From positions 1 to 64,000 of the forward strand of contig NZ_JBEOMB010000005.1 in the NCBI RefSeq assembly GCF_046000175.1: 64,000 nt of DNA, written 5' to 3'. Below the pieces are notes generated by a model. The model worked only from the letters and a program-made list of their open reading frames with translations, did no database searches and was not told the origin of the DNA. The DNA comes from Rhodoplanes sp046000175 (GTDB lineage: Bacteria > Pseudomonadota > Alphaproteobacteria > Rhizobiales > Xanthobacteraceae). The position numbers and the translations under genes are program-made. Positions 17,682 to 25,422 of the stretch are shown piece after piece (within the stretch, counting starts at the first letter, position 1; each line of letters opens with the position of its first letter).

Positions 17682-18034
17682 GGCCGTGTTCCCGATCGCC
17701 TCTCGCTCGCTCGCGGCGTCCCGGATCCTCGGCCCGTTTCGGTCGGGTTCTCGCGGTTCCGGCCGCCCGATCACAGTAGTGGCCAAATGGTTAACGGAAA
17801 CTTTCCGAGCCCCCTCCGGCACGGCACTTTTTGCCGGGTCGGGTCGGCATGCCGGCGCATGTTGCCGGGCCGCAACGCTCGCTTAACTATCGATTCCGTT
17901 GATTCTCCGTCGTTTTCTGCTCTGGCACGGGCGCTGCTTCGAAGCCGGCGTGGCGACGGTTTGGGAGAGCCGTCGGCACGGGAGGCCGGAGCGACGCAGG
18001 GAGAGCGGCGCCCCGGACAAAGGGGAGAGAGACG
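17682..18034. promoter_or_regulatory. divergent control region between fliL and flgF
   Basis: About 350 bases separate the two flagellar operons. Within it, 17923-17938 reads TGGCACGGGCGCTGCT, one base off the sigma-54 consensus TGGCAC-N5-TTGC with correct GG/GC spacing, 97 bases before flgF. TTAA half sites at 17791 and 17883 each have only a partial partner seven bases on, so CtrA sites are possible but weak. In Caulobacter both types of control act on flagellar operons; here it is inference from sequence match. Confidence 0.35.
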
Positions 18035-18805
18035 ATGCCGAACGCAGCTCTGATCGGGCTGTCGTCGCAGATGGCGTTGCGTCGCGAGCTCGATTCGATC
18101 GCGAACAACATCGCCAATGTGAACACGACAGGCTTCAAGGCCGACCGGGTGGTGTTCCAGGAGCACCTCGCCCCGATCGCGCGGGAAAACCGCTTCTCCG
18201 GGCAGTCCCGGGGCGTCAGCTTCGTCGAGGACGCCGGCAGCTGGCGCAACTACGGCCAGGGCCCGGTCGTGCAGACCGGCAACCCGCTCGACGTCGCCAT
18301 CGACGGCGACGCCTTCCTGGTCGTGCAGACGGCGAACGGCGAACGCTACACCCGCGCCGGATCGCTGCAGATCAACAACCAGGGCCAGCTCGTCACCATG
18401 GACGGCTCCGTCGTGGTGGGCGACCGCGGGCCGGTGACGTTCCAACCGCTCGACCGCGACATCTCGATCACCCCGGACGGCCGCATCACCGTGATGCAGG
18501 GCGCCGAGAAGCTGAACGATTCGCAGCGCGGCCGGCTCCGCCTCGTCACCTTCGCGAACCCGCAGCTCCTCCTCAAGGAGGGCACCAACACCTACTCGGC
18601 GCCGGACGGCGCCGGCCTGCAGGCGGCTCCCGCGAGCGTCAAGGTGATCCAGGGCTCGCTCGAGAAGTCGAACGTGAGCACCGTGGTCGAGATGACCCGG
18701 ATGATCGAGGTGACGCGCCGCTACACGTCGGTCGCGAACCTCCTGTCGCAGCACAACGACCTTCGCAAGTCGGCGATCGAGCGTCTCGCCGAAGTGCCGA
18801 GCTGA
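18035..18805 (+). CDS. flgF: flagellar proximal rod protein FlgF
   Basis: A 256-residue rod protein with the N-terminal rod/hook motif LDSIANNIANVNTTGFKADR and the C-terminal motif VVEMTRMIEVTRRYTSVANL. It is exported by the flagellar type III apparatus and forms the proximal rod. GGGGAGAGAGACG precedes the ATG. First gene of flgF-flgG-flgA-flgH. Confidence 0.93.
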   Translation: MPNAALIGLSSQMALRRELDSIANNIANVNTTGFKADRVVFQEHLAPIARENRFSGQSRGVSFVEDAGSWRNYGQGPVVQTGNPLDVAIDGDAFLVVQTANGERYTRAGSLQINNQGQLVTMDGSVVVGDRGPVTFQPLDRDISITPDGRITVMQGAEKLNDSQRGRLRLVTFANPQLLLKEGTNTYSAPDGAGLQAAPASVKVIQGSLEKSNVSTVVEMTRMIEVTRRYTSVANLLSQHNDLRKSAIERLAEVPS

Positions 18806-18825
18806 GCCCCTGAGGAGATCTGATC

Positions 18826-19617
18826 ATGCGCGCCCTCCACACCGCCGCGACCGGCATGGCCGCCCAGGAGCTCAACGTCCAGGTCATCTCGAACAACATC
18901 GCGAACATGCGCACGACCGGCTACAAGCGCCAGCGTGCGGAGTTCCAGGACCTGCTGTACGAGCACGTGCGCCGGATCGGCACCCAGACCTCCGACCAGG
19001 GCAACATCCTGCCGGTCGGCGTCGACCTCGGCTCCGGCGTGCGCACCGTCGGCACCCCCCGCATCATGACCCAGGGCACGCTGTCGAACACCGACGGCGA
19101 CCTCGACGTCGCGGTCCGCGGCGAGGGCTTCTTCAAGATCCAGCTCCCCGACGGCAGCTTCGCCTACACGCGCGACGGCTCCTTCGAGAAGGACTCGCAG
19201 GGTCGCCTGGTGACGGCGCAGGGCTATCTGGTGCAGCCCGGCATCACCATGCCGAACAACGCGACCTCGGTGACGATCAACACCCAGGGCCAGGTCTCGG
19301 TCTACCTGCCGGGCAACACCACGGCCCAGGTGGTCGGCACCATGACGCTGACCCGGTTCATCAACAAGGCCGGCCTGCAGCCGATCGGCGACAACCTGTT
19401 CACCGAGACGACAGCGTCCGGCGCGCCACTCGACGGGACGGCCGGCGTCGACGGCTACGGCGACATCATGCAGAAGTATCTCGAGCAGGCGAACGTCGAG
19501 GTGGTGAGCGAGATCTCCGACCTGATCGCGGCGCAGCGCGCCTATGAGATGAACGCCAAGGTCGTCAGCGCCACCGACTCGATGCTGCAGACCGGCACCA
19601 ACATGATGCGCTCGTGA
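18826..19617 (+). CDS. flgG: flagellar distal rod protein FlgG
   Basis: A 263-residue protein starting MRALHTAATGMAAQELNVQV with the rod motif VISNNIANMRTTGYKRQRAE and ending NVEVVSEISDLIAAQRAYEM then TDSMLQTGTNM, the standard FlgG signature. It builds the distal rod that passes through the P and L rings. GAGGAGATCT upstream of the ATG. Twenty bases after flgF. Confidence 0.96.
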   Translation: MRALHTAATGMAAQELNVQVISNNIANMRTTGYKRQRAEFQDLLYEHVRRIGTQTSDQGNILPVGVDLGSGVRTVGTPRIMTQGTLSNTDGDLDVAVRGEGFFKIQLPDGSFAYTRDGSFEKDSQGRLVTAQGYLVQPGITMPNNATSVTINTQGQVSVYLPGNTTAQVVGTMTLTRFINKAGLQPIGDNLFTETTASGAPLDGTAGVDGYGDIMQKYLEQANVEVVSEISDLIAAQRAYEMNAKVVSATDSMLQTGTNMMRS

Positions 19618-19628
19618 GGAGACGGACC

Positions 19629-20744
19629 ATGACCCGCCGCCTCGACGCCCCCTCCTCTCTGGCCCGCTCGTTCCTTCCCGGCGCCCTGCGGATCGCTCTC
19701 GCCGCCGCGCTCGTCGCCCCGCTCGGCCCGGTCCCGGCCGCCGCCGACCCCGTGTCCAAGGCCGTGTCCGAGCTGGCGCTCGCCCAGATCCGCCCGGTGC
19801 CGACGCTCAAGCGCAGCGTCACGGTCAAGGATCCGCTGGTGCGGATCGGCGACCTCGTCGACCATGCCGGCGAGCTCGCTGGCGTCCCGGTGTTCCGGGC
19901 GCCCGACATCGGCACCACCGGCACGATCTCGTCCTCGCAGGTGATGGAGGCGCTGCGGCCCTACCGGATGTTCCGGGTCGATCTCGCCGATATCGCCGAA
20001 GTCGAGGTGTCGCGCGCCGGCCGGGTCTTCACCCCGGCCGAGATCCAGGGCCGCATCCTGCAGGCCTTCGCCGGCCAGTACGGCCTCGGCGAGGCGGCGA
20101 GCCTGTCGCTGACCGTGGAACGCGACATCCGCCCCTTCGCGGTCGAGGCGACCTCGTCGGGCGAGCTCGTGGTGGCGCGGTCGAGCTACGATCCGCGCAC
20201 CAACAGGTTCGACATCACCTTCGAGATCCCCGGCAGCCAGGCGGCGCGGCGCATCCCGTTGCGCTTCACCGGCACCGTCGTCGAGCTGGTCGACGCCGTC
20301 GTCGCGGCCCGCGGCATGCAGCGCGGCGACGTGATCAGGAGCACCGACGTCATCGTCGAGAAACGGCCGCGCGCCGAGGTGCCGGCCGACGCCGCCGCGC
20401 CCGACGAGACGGTGGTCGGCTTCGCGATGCGCCAGGGCCTGCGGGCCGGCCAGCCGATCCGCCGCCACGACCTGATGAAGCCCGATCTCGTGCGGCGGGA
20501 CGAAACCGTGACGCTGGTCTTCCAGGCGCCCGGCATCCTGCTGACCACCCGCGGCAAGGCGCTCGAGGGTGGGGCCGAGGGCGACACCGTCACGGCCGTC
20601 AACCTGCAGTCCAAGCGCACCGTCCAGGGCGTCGTCTCCGGACCCGGCCAAATCCGGCTGGTCTCGTCGACGCCCCGGGTGGTCACCGCCGCCGCCCTCG
20701 ATCCCTCCGCTGCCCAGCGGCCCGCGCCGACGTCCGGCAAGTGA
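19629..20744 (+). CDS. flgA: flagellar basal body P-ring formation chaperone FlgA
   Basis: A 371-residue periplasmic protein with a signal peptide (to about residue 37, PVPAAADP) and a C-terminal SAF-like domain: RGMQRGDVIRSTDVIVEKRP, FAMRQGLRAGQPIRRHDLMKP, VTAVNLQSKRTVQGVVSGPG. FlgA assists FlgI polymerisation; flgI itself is not in the window. It is longer than the enterobacterial protein, mostly in the N-terminal half. The ATG with GAGGAGACGGACC upstream is chosen over a GTG at 19614 that overlaps the flgG stop. Confidence 0.92.
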   Translation: MTRRLDAPSSLARSFLPGALRIALAAALVAPLGPVPAAADPVSKAVSELALAQIRPVPTLKRSVTVKDPLVRIGDLVDHAGELAGVPVFRAPDIGTTGTISSSQVMEALRPYRMFRVDLADIAEVEVSRAGRVFTPAEIQGRILQAFAGQYGLGEAASLSLTVERDIRPFAVEATSSGELVVARSSYDPRTNRFDITFEIPGSQAARRIPLRFTGTVVELVDAVVAARGMQRGDVIRSTDVIVEKRPRAEVPADAAAPDETVVGFAMRQGLRAGQPIRRHDLMKPDLVRRDETVTLVFQAPGILLTTRGKALEGGAEGDTVTAVNLQSKRTVQGVVSGPGQIRLVSSTPRVVTAAALDPSAAQRPAPTSGK

Positions 20745-20750
20745 GGAGCC

Positions 20751-21512
20751 ATGACCAGGATCATCGACAACCGGCTGCCGCGCCGCGCCGCGACCATCGC
20801 GGCCCTGCTCGGCGCCACCCTGGCGGGCGGCTGCTCGGCGATCGACCGGCTCGCCAATATCGGCGAGCCGCCGGCCCTGCGAGCGATCGAGAACCCGACC
20901 GCGGCGCCCGGCTACAAGCCCGTGCAGATGCCGATGCCGACGCCGCAGCCGGCCGTCTACAATCCGAACTCGTTGTGGCGGAACGGCTCGCGCGCCTTCT
21001 TCAAGGACCAGCGCGCCCACCAGATCGGTGACCTGCTGACCGTCACGGTGAAGATCACCGACAAGGCCAAGTACGAGAACGAGACCAGCCGCAGCCGCTC
21101 CGCCGGCGAGGATTCGGGCGTCACCGACTTCATCGGCACCAAGACGTTCAACACCGCCAAGGCGCCGCTGCCGGGCCGCATCCTGACCGCCGATTCGACC
21201 GCCTCCAGCGACGGCAAGGGCACGATCGACCGCAAGGAGGAATTGTCCACCACGGTCGCCGCGGTGGTCACCCAGGTGCTGCCCAACGGCAACCTGGTGG
21301 TCGAAGGCCGCCAGGAGATCCGGGTCAACTTCGAGATTCGCGAGCTGATCGTCGCCGGCATCGTCCGGCCCGAGGACATCCAGAGCGACAACACCATCGA
21401 TTCGACCAAGATCGCCGAGGCCCGCATCGCCTATGGCGGCCGCGGCCAGATCACCGACGTGCAACAGCCGCGCTACGGCCAGCAGCTGTTCGACATCATC
21501 CTGCCGTTCTGA
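20751..21512 (+). CDS. flgH: flagellar L-ring lipoprotein FlgH
   Basis: A 253-residue outer-membrane lipoprotein: signal peptide with lipobox LAGGC (Cys 28), then SLWRNGSRAFFKDQRAHQIG and the C-terminal NTIDSTKIAEARIAYGGRG, both diagnostic for FlgH. It forms the L-ring around the rod. Six bases after flgA; followed by a 12-bp stem hairpin at 21631 that likely ends the operon. Confidence 0.95.
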   Translation: MTRIIDNRLPRRAATIAALLGATLAGGCSAIDRLANIGEPPALRAIENPTAAPGYKPVQMPMPTPQPAVYNPNSLWRNGSRAFFKDQRAHQIGDLLTVTVKITDKAKYENETSRSRSAGEDSGVTDFIGTKTFNTAKAPLPGRILTADSTASSDGKGTIDRKEELSTTVAAVVTQVLPNGNLVVEGRQEIRVNFEIRELIVAGIVRPEDIQSDNTIDSTKIAEARIAYGGRGQITDVQQPRYGQQLFDIILPF

Positions 21513-21630
21513 CGTCTTGACGTTCTGACGGTCCGCCGGCTCGGCGGCCCGAAACGCGGCATCGGCCGGCGGCACAGCCCGCCGGCTCCCGAGACGAGCT
21601 CCCCGCCGGTCCGACGGGACCGGCGATCGA

Positions 21631-21664
21631 CGCGGCTCCCGGCCCCTCCCCGCCGGGAGCCGCG
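21631..21664 (+). terminator. probable terminator of the flgFGAH operon
   Basis: CGCGGCTCCCGG and CCGGGAGCCGCG form a perfect 12-bp stem with a 10-base loop, 118 bases after flgH, followed by the pyrimidine-rich CTCCCTTTCTCGTTC. The T-run is weak, so termination may be partial. The rest of 21513-21985 shows no gene. Confidence 0.6.
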
Positions 21665-21985
21665 CTCCCTTTCTCGTTCGGCACCGTGAGGCCGGACCAC
21701 CCCCGAGGGCGGCTTCCGCTCCCGCTACCCGCCCTGAGCGTGTTGTGATTAACTGACTGTGATCGGCGGACCGACGAATCGCTCGATCCCCCGATCCGGG
21801 GTCGATCCCGAGGGTTCCGCCCGAGCGCCGCCGGTGGTGCTTCCGTCGCGTCAGCGGGTCCGCATGCGTAAAAACGTCCAGAGCGGGAGGTTCCTAATAC
21901 GACCGGGTGCACTCCCTCGGCCGGGCACGTGCGTGGCGCCGCAGCGCCGGCGTCCGCTCCGCCTCGCCGCGCGGATCCCGCCGTG

Positions 21986-22906
21986 GTGACGCGCCGCGTC
22001 CTGGTCACGGGCGCCTCCGGCTTCATCGGCCGCGCCCTGGTCCCGCGGCTCGCCGGCGCCGGCCGGCTGGTCCGCGCCGCCGCCCGCAACCCGGCCGACG
22101 TGCCGACCGGCGCGCGCGTCGAGGCGGTGGCGATGCCCGACCTCGATCTGCCGTGCGACTGGACGGAGTTGCTCGCCGGGGTCGACGAGATCGTTCACCT
22201 CGCCGGCATCTCCTATCGCAGCGGCGTCGAGGACACGGTCTACGACCGCGTCATCCGGGCCGCCACGGCCGAGCTCGCCCGCGCCTGCTCGCGGCTGCCG
22301 ATCCAGCGGCTCGTCTATGTCTCCTCGATCGGCGCGCAGGCGGGCGGCGCGGTCGAGCATCCGCTCCACGAGACCGACACGCCGCGTCCGGTGACGGCGC
22401 ACGACCGCGCCAAGCTCGCCGCCGAGACCGAGGTGCGGCGCGCCCGCGTCCCGTTCACGATCCTGCGGCCCGCGCTGGTCTACGGCCCGCATGTCAAGGG
22501 CAGCATGGCGCTGTTGATGCGCATCTCCGCCTCGCCCTGGCCGCTGCCGGCGGCCGCCTTCTCCAACCGGCGCTCGTTCCTGGCGATCGAGAACCTGGTC
22601 GACGCCGTGCTGTTCTGCCTCGACACCCCGGCGACCCTCGGCGAGACCTATCTGGTCGCCGACCCCGACCCGATCACGCTCGCCGAGATGATCACGATCC
22701 TGCGCGAGGTGGTGCAGCGCCCGACACCGGCCGGCACGCCGGCACCGTTCGAGATCCTGCTGCGGTCGAGCGAGCGCAGCGTGCTGTGGGACCGCATCGG
22801 CGGCGAGCTGGTGGTCGATCCGGGCAAGCTCCTGGCGACCGGCTGGCGGCCGCCGGTCGAGACCCGCGGCGGCCTGCGCGCCACGGTCCGGGCCGGCCTC
22901 GACTAG
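21986..22906 (+). CDS. NAD-dependent epimerase/dehydratase family protein
   Basis: A 306-residue extended short-chain dehydrogenase. The N-terminal Rossmann motif is VLVTGASGFIGRALV, followed by VDEIVHLAGISY and the SSIG serine; the usual YxxxK is replaced by HDRAKLAAE (Tyr to His in the position four before Lys), as in several sugar-epimerase-like and UDP-hexose proteins of this group. PFTILRPALVYGP is the substrate-side motif. Likely acts on a nucleotide sugar, but substrate is not shown. Start is uncertain: tandem GTGs at 21983/21986 and a GTG at 21929 are all possible. Confidence 0.83.
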   Translation: MTRRVLVTGASGFIGRALVPRLAGAGRLVRAAARNPADVPTGARVEAVAMPDLDLPCDWTELLAGVDEIVHLAGISYRSGVEDTVYDRVIRAATAELARACSRLPIQRLVYVSSIGAQAGGAVEHPLHETDTPRPVTAHDRAKLAAETEVRRARVPFTILRPALVYGPHVKGSMALLMRISASPWPLPAAAFSNRRSFLAIENLVDAVLFCLDTPATLGETYLVADPDPITLAEMITILREVVQRPTPAGTPAPFEILLRSSERSVLWDRIGGELVVDPGKLLATGWRPPVETRGGLRATVRAGLD

Positions 22907-23214
22907 CGTCGTTTCCACACCGGACATTCCGCGTGGGCGCACCGTCGCGGCACGTCGGCGGAGCCCGGGGGAGATTTGCTGCCGAACGTGCTCGGTGCGG
23001 TGGATCACACGGTCCGGCGCCGCGCCCGCCGGCGCGACGACCGGTGGCCCCCGGGCGGACCGGCACCGAACGGCGCAGCAGCGGCCATGAGCCCTCCTGT
23101 CGGGGAGAACGTCGGCACCGAGCGTCTCCTCGACCGAGACCCGGACTCTGTCGAGGCCGGGTTGAGTGGGGGATCTGCAGAGGCCGGTTTGGGGGCCGCC
23201 GAACGGGCTGCCGC
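22907..23214. other. intergenic region without recognised features
   Basis: About 300 bases between the convergent epimerase and B3/B4 genes. Reading frames here are antisense or low-complexity, and no strong hairpin with a T-run, palindrome or promoter was recognised. Confidence 0.4.
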
Positions 23215-23877
23215 TCAGCCGACCACCGCGGTCGCGATCTCGTCCGCCTGCGCGTGGACACGCAGCAGCTCCGTCGTGCGGTCGAGCACGGCCGGCAGGC
23301 CGTCGCCGCCCCCGAAGGCGGTGACGACCAGCAGGATGCGGGTCGTCTCCACCGTCACCATGGCGCGCTGCGAGTCGCTCGTCGGGCTGCCGAACGGGCC
23401 TTGCGCGTCGACATAGACGGGCAGGCCTTCGAGATTGAGGACGTCCTTGCCGATCCCCTTGTAGGCCTCGCCGGCCGTCGCCACCCGCATCACGATGGCG
23501 TCGCCGACGATCTTGTCGCGGTCGTACACGCCGAGCGACTGGCGGCTCTCGATCGACACGAGGTTCATGAGATCGACCACGGTGTTGATGCGGTAGAGCC
23601 CGAGCCCGCGCAGCACCCGGCGCATCAGCGCCTCCTGCGAGCCGCGATAGCGGGTCGGATCCTTGCCGAGCGCCCGGTAGCCGCGGCGCAGCGCCTGCAC
23701 GGCTTCGAGCTTGGCGATGTGCTCGATCGCCATGTCGCGCGTCACCGCGGCGGCGCAGGCGTCGAGCGCCGCCCCGAGCGCCGGATCGTCGGTGCCGTTG
23801 ACGACCCGGGCCTCGACGAGCCCGAGCACGAGCGACGGACACGCGGCCTTCACGGCGGGATCGATCACGATGGTCAT
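23215..23877 (-). CDS. B3/B4 tRNA-binding domain protein (PheT-beta-related)
   Basis: A 220-residue stand-alone B3/B4 domain, the fold found in the phenylalanyl-tRNA synthetase beta chain. Seen are RYRGSQEALMRRVLRGLGLY, RINTVVDLMNLVSIESRQSLG and the C-terminal YVDAQGPFGSPTSDSQRAMV. Stand-alone members are thought to edit or bind tRNA or amino acids, but the role here is not known. Good family length with the ATG at 23877. Confidence 0.85.
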   Translation of the reverse strand: MTIVIDPAVKAACPSLVLGLVEARVVNGTDDPALGAALDACAAAVTRDMAIEHIAKLEAVQALRRGYRALGKDPTRYRGSQEALMRRVLRGLGLYRINTVVDLMNLVSIESRQSLGVYDRDKIVGDAIVMRVATAGEAYKGIGKDVLNLEGLPVYVDAQGPFGSPTSDSQRAMVTVETTRILLVVTAFGGGDGLPAVLDRTTELLRVHAQADEIATAVVG

Positions 23878-23946
23878 GCGGCACCTCGGAGATGGACGAC
23901 CGCCATTAGAGCGCCTCGGCCGAAACGTAAATCCCGCGTGCGGCGC

Positions 23947-24528
23947 CTACCCACAGGACGGCAACTCGCCGGCGCCCGGCACGTCGCGCAGATCGACGTC
24001 TCGCACCAGCGGGAAGAAGTCGCCGCCGGCTTCCGTCTTCAGATAGGTGGTGAGCAGCACCCGCTCCGGCGCGGCGGCGGTGCGGCACGCTTCGGCGCCG
24101 ACGCCGAGCGAGAGCGAGCCGCGCTCGCCGCGTCCCTTGCGGGCCATCAGGTCGCTGCGCAGCGCCGTCACCCGGGCGACGTCGGCCGGCTCCAGCCGAA
24201 AGGCCCAGACCGCGGCCCCTTCCGTCACCTCGCCGCGCAGCGACGCGAGCTCGGCCGGATCGGCGAGGTCGGCAAGCACGAACGCGCTGACGACCGGGGC
24301 TGCAGCGCCGACCGTCACGGTGAGCTTCAGGGTGACGCTGCCGGGCCGCGGCCGCACCCCGGCCGGCAGCCGCACCGCCACCCGCAGCACGGCCGGATCG
24401 ATGGTGGCGAAGTCGGTGCGGGCGAGCTTCACCATCGACGTCACCGGCATCGACGTGCAGGCGGCAGCCATCAGGGCCACGGTTCCGAGGATCGCGGTCA
24501 AGCCCCGGCAGGATTGCGAGAAACGCAT
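23947..24528 (-). CDS. hypothetical lipoprotein
   Basis: A 193-residue protein with a signal sequence ending in a lipobox-like MAAAC (Cys about residue 24) followed by TSMPVTSM. The mature part is a beta-rich region (VTLKLTVTVGAAAPVVSAFV) and ends in DLRDVPGAGELPSCG with a second Cys. No family was recognised. ATG 24528 is preferred to the TTG two codons earlier. Divergent from the DUF2975 gene across an AT-rich region. Confidence 0.7.
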   Translation of the reverse strand: MRFSQSCRGLTAILGTVALMAAACTSMPVTSMVKLARTDFATIDPAVLRVAVRLPAGVRPRPGSVTLKLTVTVGAAAPVVSAFVLADLADPAELASLRGEVTEGAAVWAFRLEPADVARVTALRSDLMARKGRGERGSLSLGVGAEACRTAAAPERVLLTTYLKTEAGGDFFPLVRDVDLRDVPGAGELPSCG

Positions 24529-24605
24529 CTTCAAACCTCGATTGACGACAATGATTTATTGTTTTACGATAATTCATCATCGTCTTTCGATCAACGAGGT
24601 CGCTC
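24529..24605. promoter_or_regulatory. AT-rich divergent promoter region with inverted repeats
   Basis: This 77-base stretch is far richer in AT than its surroundings. It contains ACGAT-N8-ATCGT at 24566-24583 and outer ends CCTCGATTGA / TCAACGAGG that are nearly inverted. It lies between the lipoprotein and the DUF2975-XRE pair, so it is a plausible operator for the XRE regulator at 25181. Confidence 0.45.
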
Positions 24606-25172
24606 ATGTCCAGCGTGGTTCCGGCCCCTGCCCTCGCCTCGGCGCAAGCGCGGCTCGCCCGTCTCTCCCGCCGGATGGAGTGGGTGACGACGCTCGGCAT
24701 CGTGCTGATCCTCGTGCTGATGGGGCTCGCCTTCGTGATCCCGGAGTGGAGCCGCAATCTGCTGATGCACCGGCTCGGCGCCACCGGCGCCAAGCTGCCG
24801 CTGGCGGCATCCGACCAGGTCGTGATGGCGATGATCCATGCCGTCCCGCTCGGCGTGATGATCTGGGGCCTGTGGCAGGTGCGGGCGCTGTTCCGCGACT
24901 TCGCGGCCGGCCTGGTGTTCACGGCCACGGCGGCGCAGCGGCTGCGGCTGTTCGGTCTGTCGGTGCTGCTGCAGGGACCGCTCGGCCCGCTCACCGCGAC
25001 GGCGCTGGCGCTCGCTCTGTCGCTCGGCAATCCGCCGGGCCAGCGCTATCTGGTGCTCACCGTCTCGATCAACGACTACGTCGCCCTGATCGTCGGCGGC
25101 GTGCTGATCGCGGTCGCCGCCGTCATGCGCGAGGCCGTCCAGCTCGCCGACGAGAACGCCGCCTTCGTGTGA
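24606..25172 (+). CDS. DUF2975 family membrane protein
   Basis: A 188-residue protein with four hydrophobic segments and a short cytoplasmic tail. DUF2975 proteins are encoded next to a small XRE-type regulator, as here (next gene begins 8 bases after the stop). GAGGTCGCTC precedes the ATG. Function unknown; the pair resembles a membrane sensor with a DNA-binding partner. Confidence 0.82.
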   Translation: MSSVVPAPALASAQARLARLSRRMEWVTTLGIVLILVLMGLAFVIPEWSRNLLMHRLGATGAKLPLAASDQVVMAMIHAVPLGVMIWGLWQVRALFRDFAAGLVFTATAAQRLRLFGLSVLLQGPLGPLTATALALALSLGNPPGQRYLVLTVSINDYVALIVGGVLIAVAAVMREAVQLADENAAFV

Positions 25173-25180
25173 GCCCGCCG

Positions 25181-25420
25181 ATGCCGATCGTGGTCAATCT
25201 CGACGTCATGCTGGCGCGGCGGAAGATGCGCTCCAAGGAGCTCGCCGAGCGCATCGGCATCACCGAGCAGAACGTCTCGCTCTTGAAGTCCGGCAAGGTG
25301 AAGGGCGTGCGCTTCGACACGCTCGCCCGCATCTGCGCCGTGCTCGACTGCCAGCCCGGCGACATCTTGGAGTATCGGCCCGGCCCCGAGGACGATGCCG
25401 CGCCGGGCGACGACATGTGA
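25181..25420 (+). CDS. small XRE/Cro-type helix-turn-helix regulator (YozG-like)
   Basis: A 79-residue protein that is almost only an HTH: LARRKMRSKELAERIGITEQ (helix 1-2), NVSLLKSGKVKGVRFDTLAR (recognition helix region) and the C-terminal ICAVLDCQPGDILEY typical of the Cro/CI-like YozG family. It is co-transcribed with the DUF2975 gene. The acidic tail ends DDAAPGDDM. Convergent with the FAD oxidoreductase gene two bases further on. Confidence 0.88.
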   Translation: MPIVVNLDVMLARRKMRSKELAERIGITEQNVSLLKSGKVKGVRFDTLARICAVLDCQPGDILEYRPGPEDDAAPGDDM

Positions 25421-25422
25421 CG

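Noticed and set aside
22976..23416. 146-codon plus-strand ORF
   Set aside because: Overlaps the end of the B3/B4 gene on the other strand and has shadow-like composition.
21907..24687. 926-codon plus-strand open frame
   Set aside because: Runs through the epimerase and antisense to the B3/B4 and lipoprotein genes in another frame; low-complexity Arg/Pro product with no domain.
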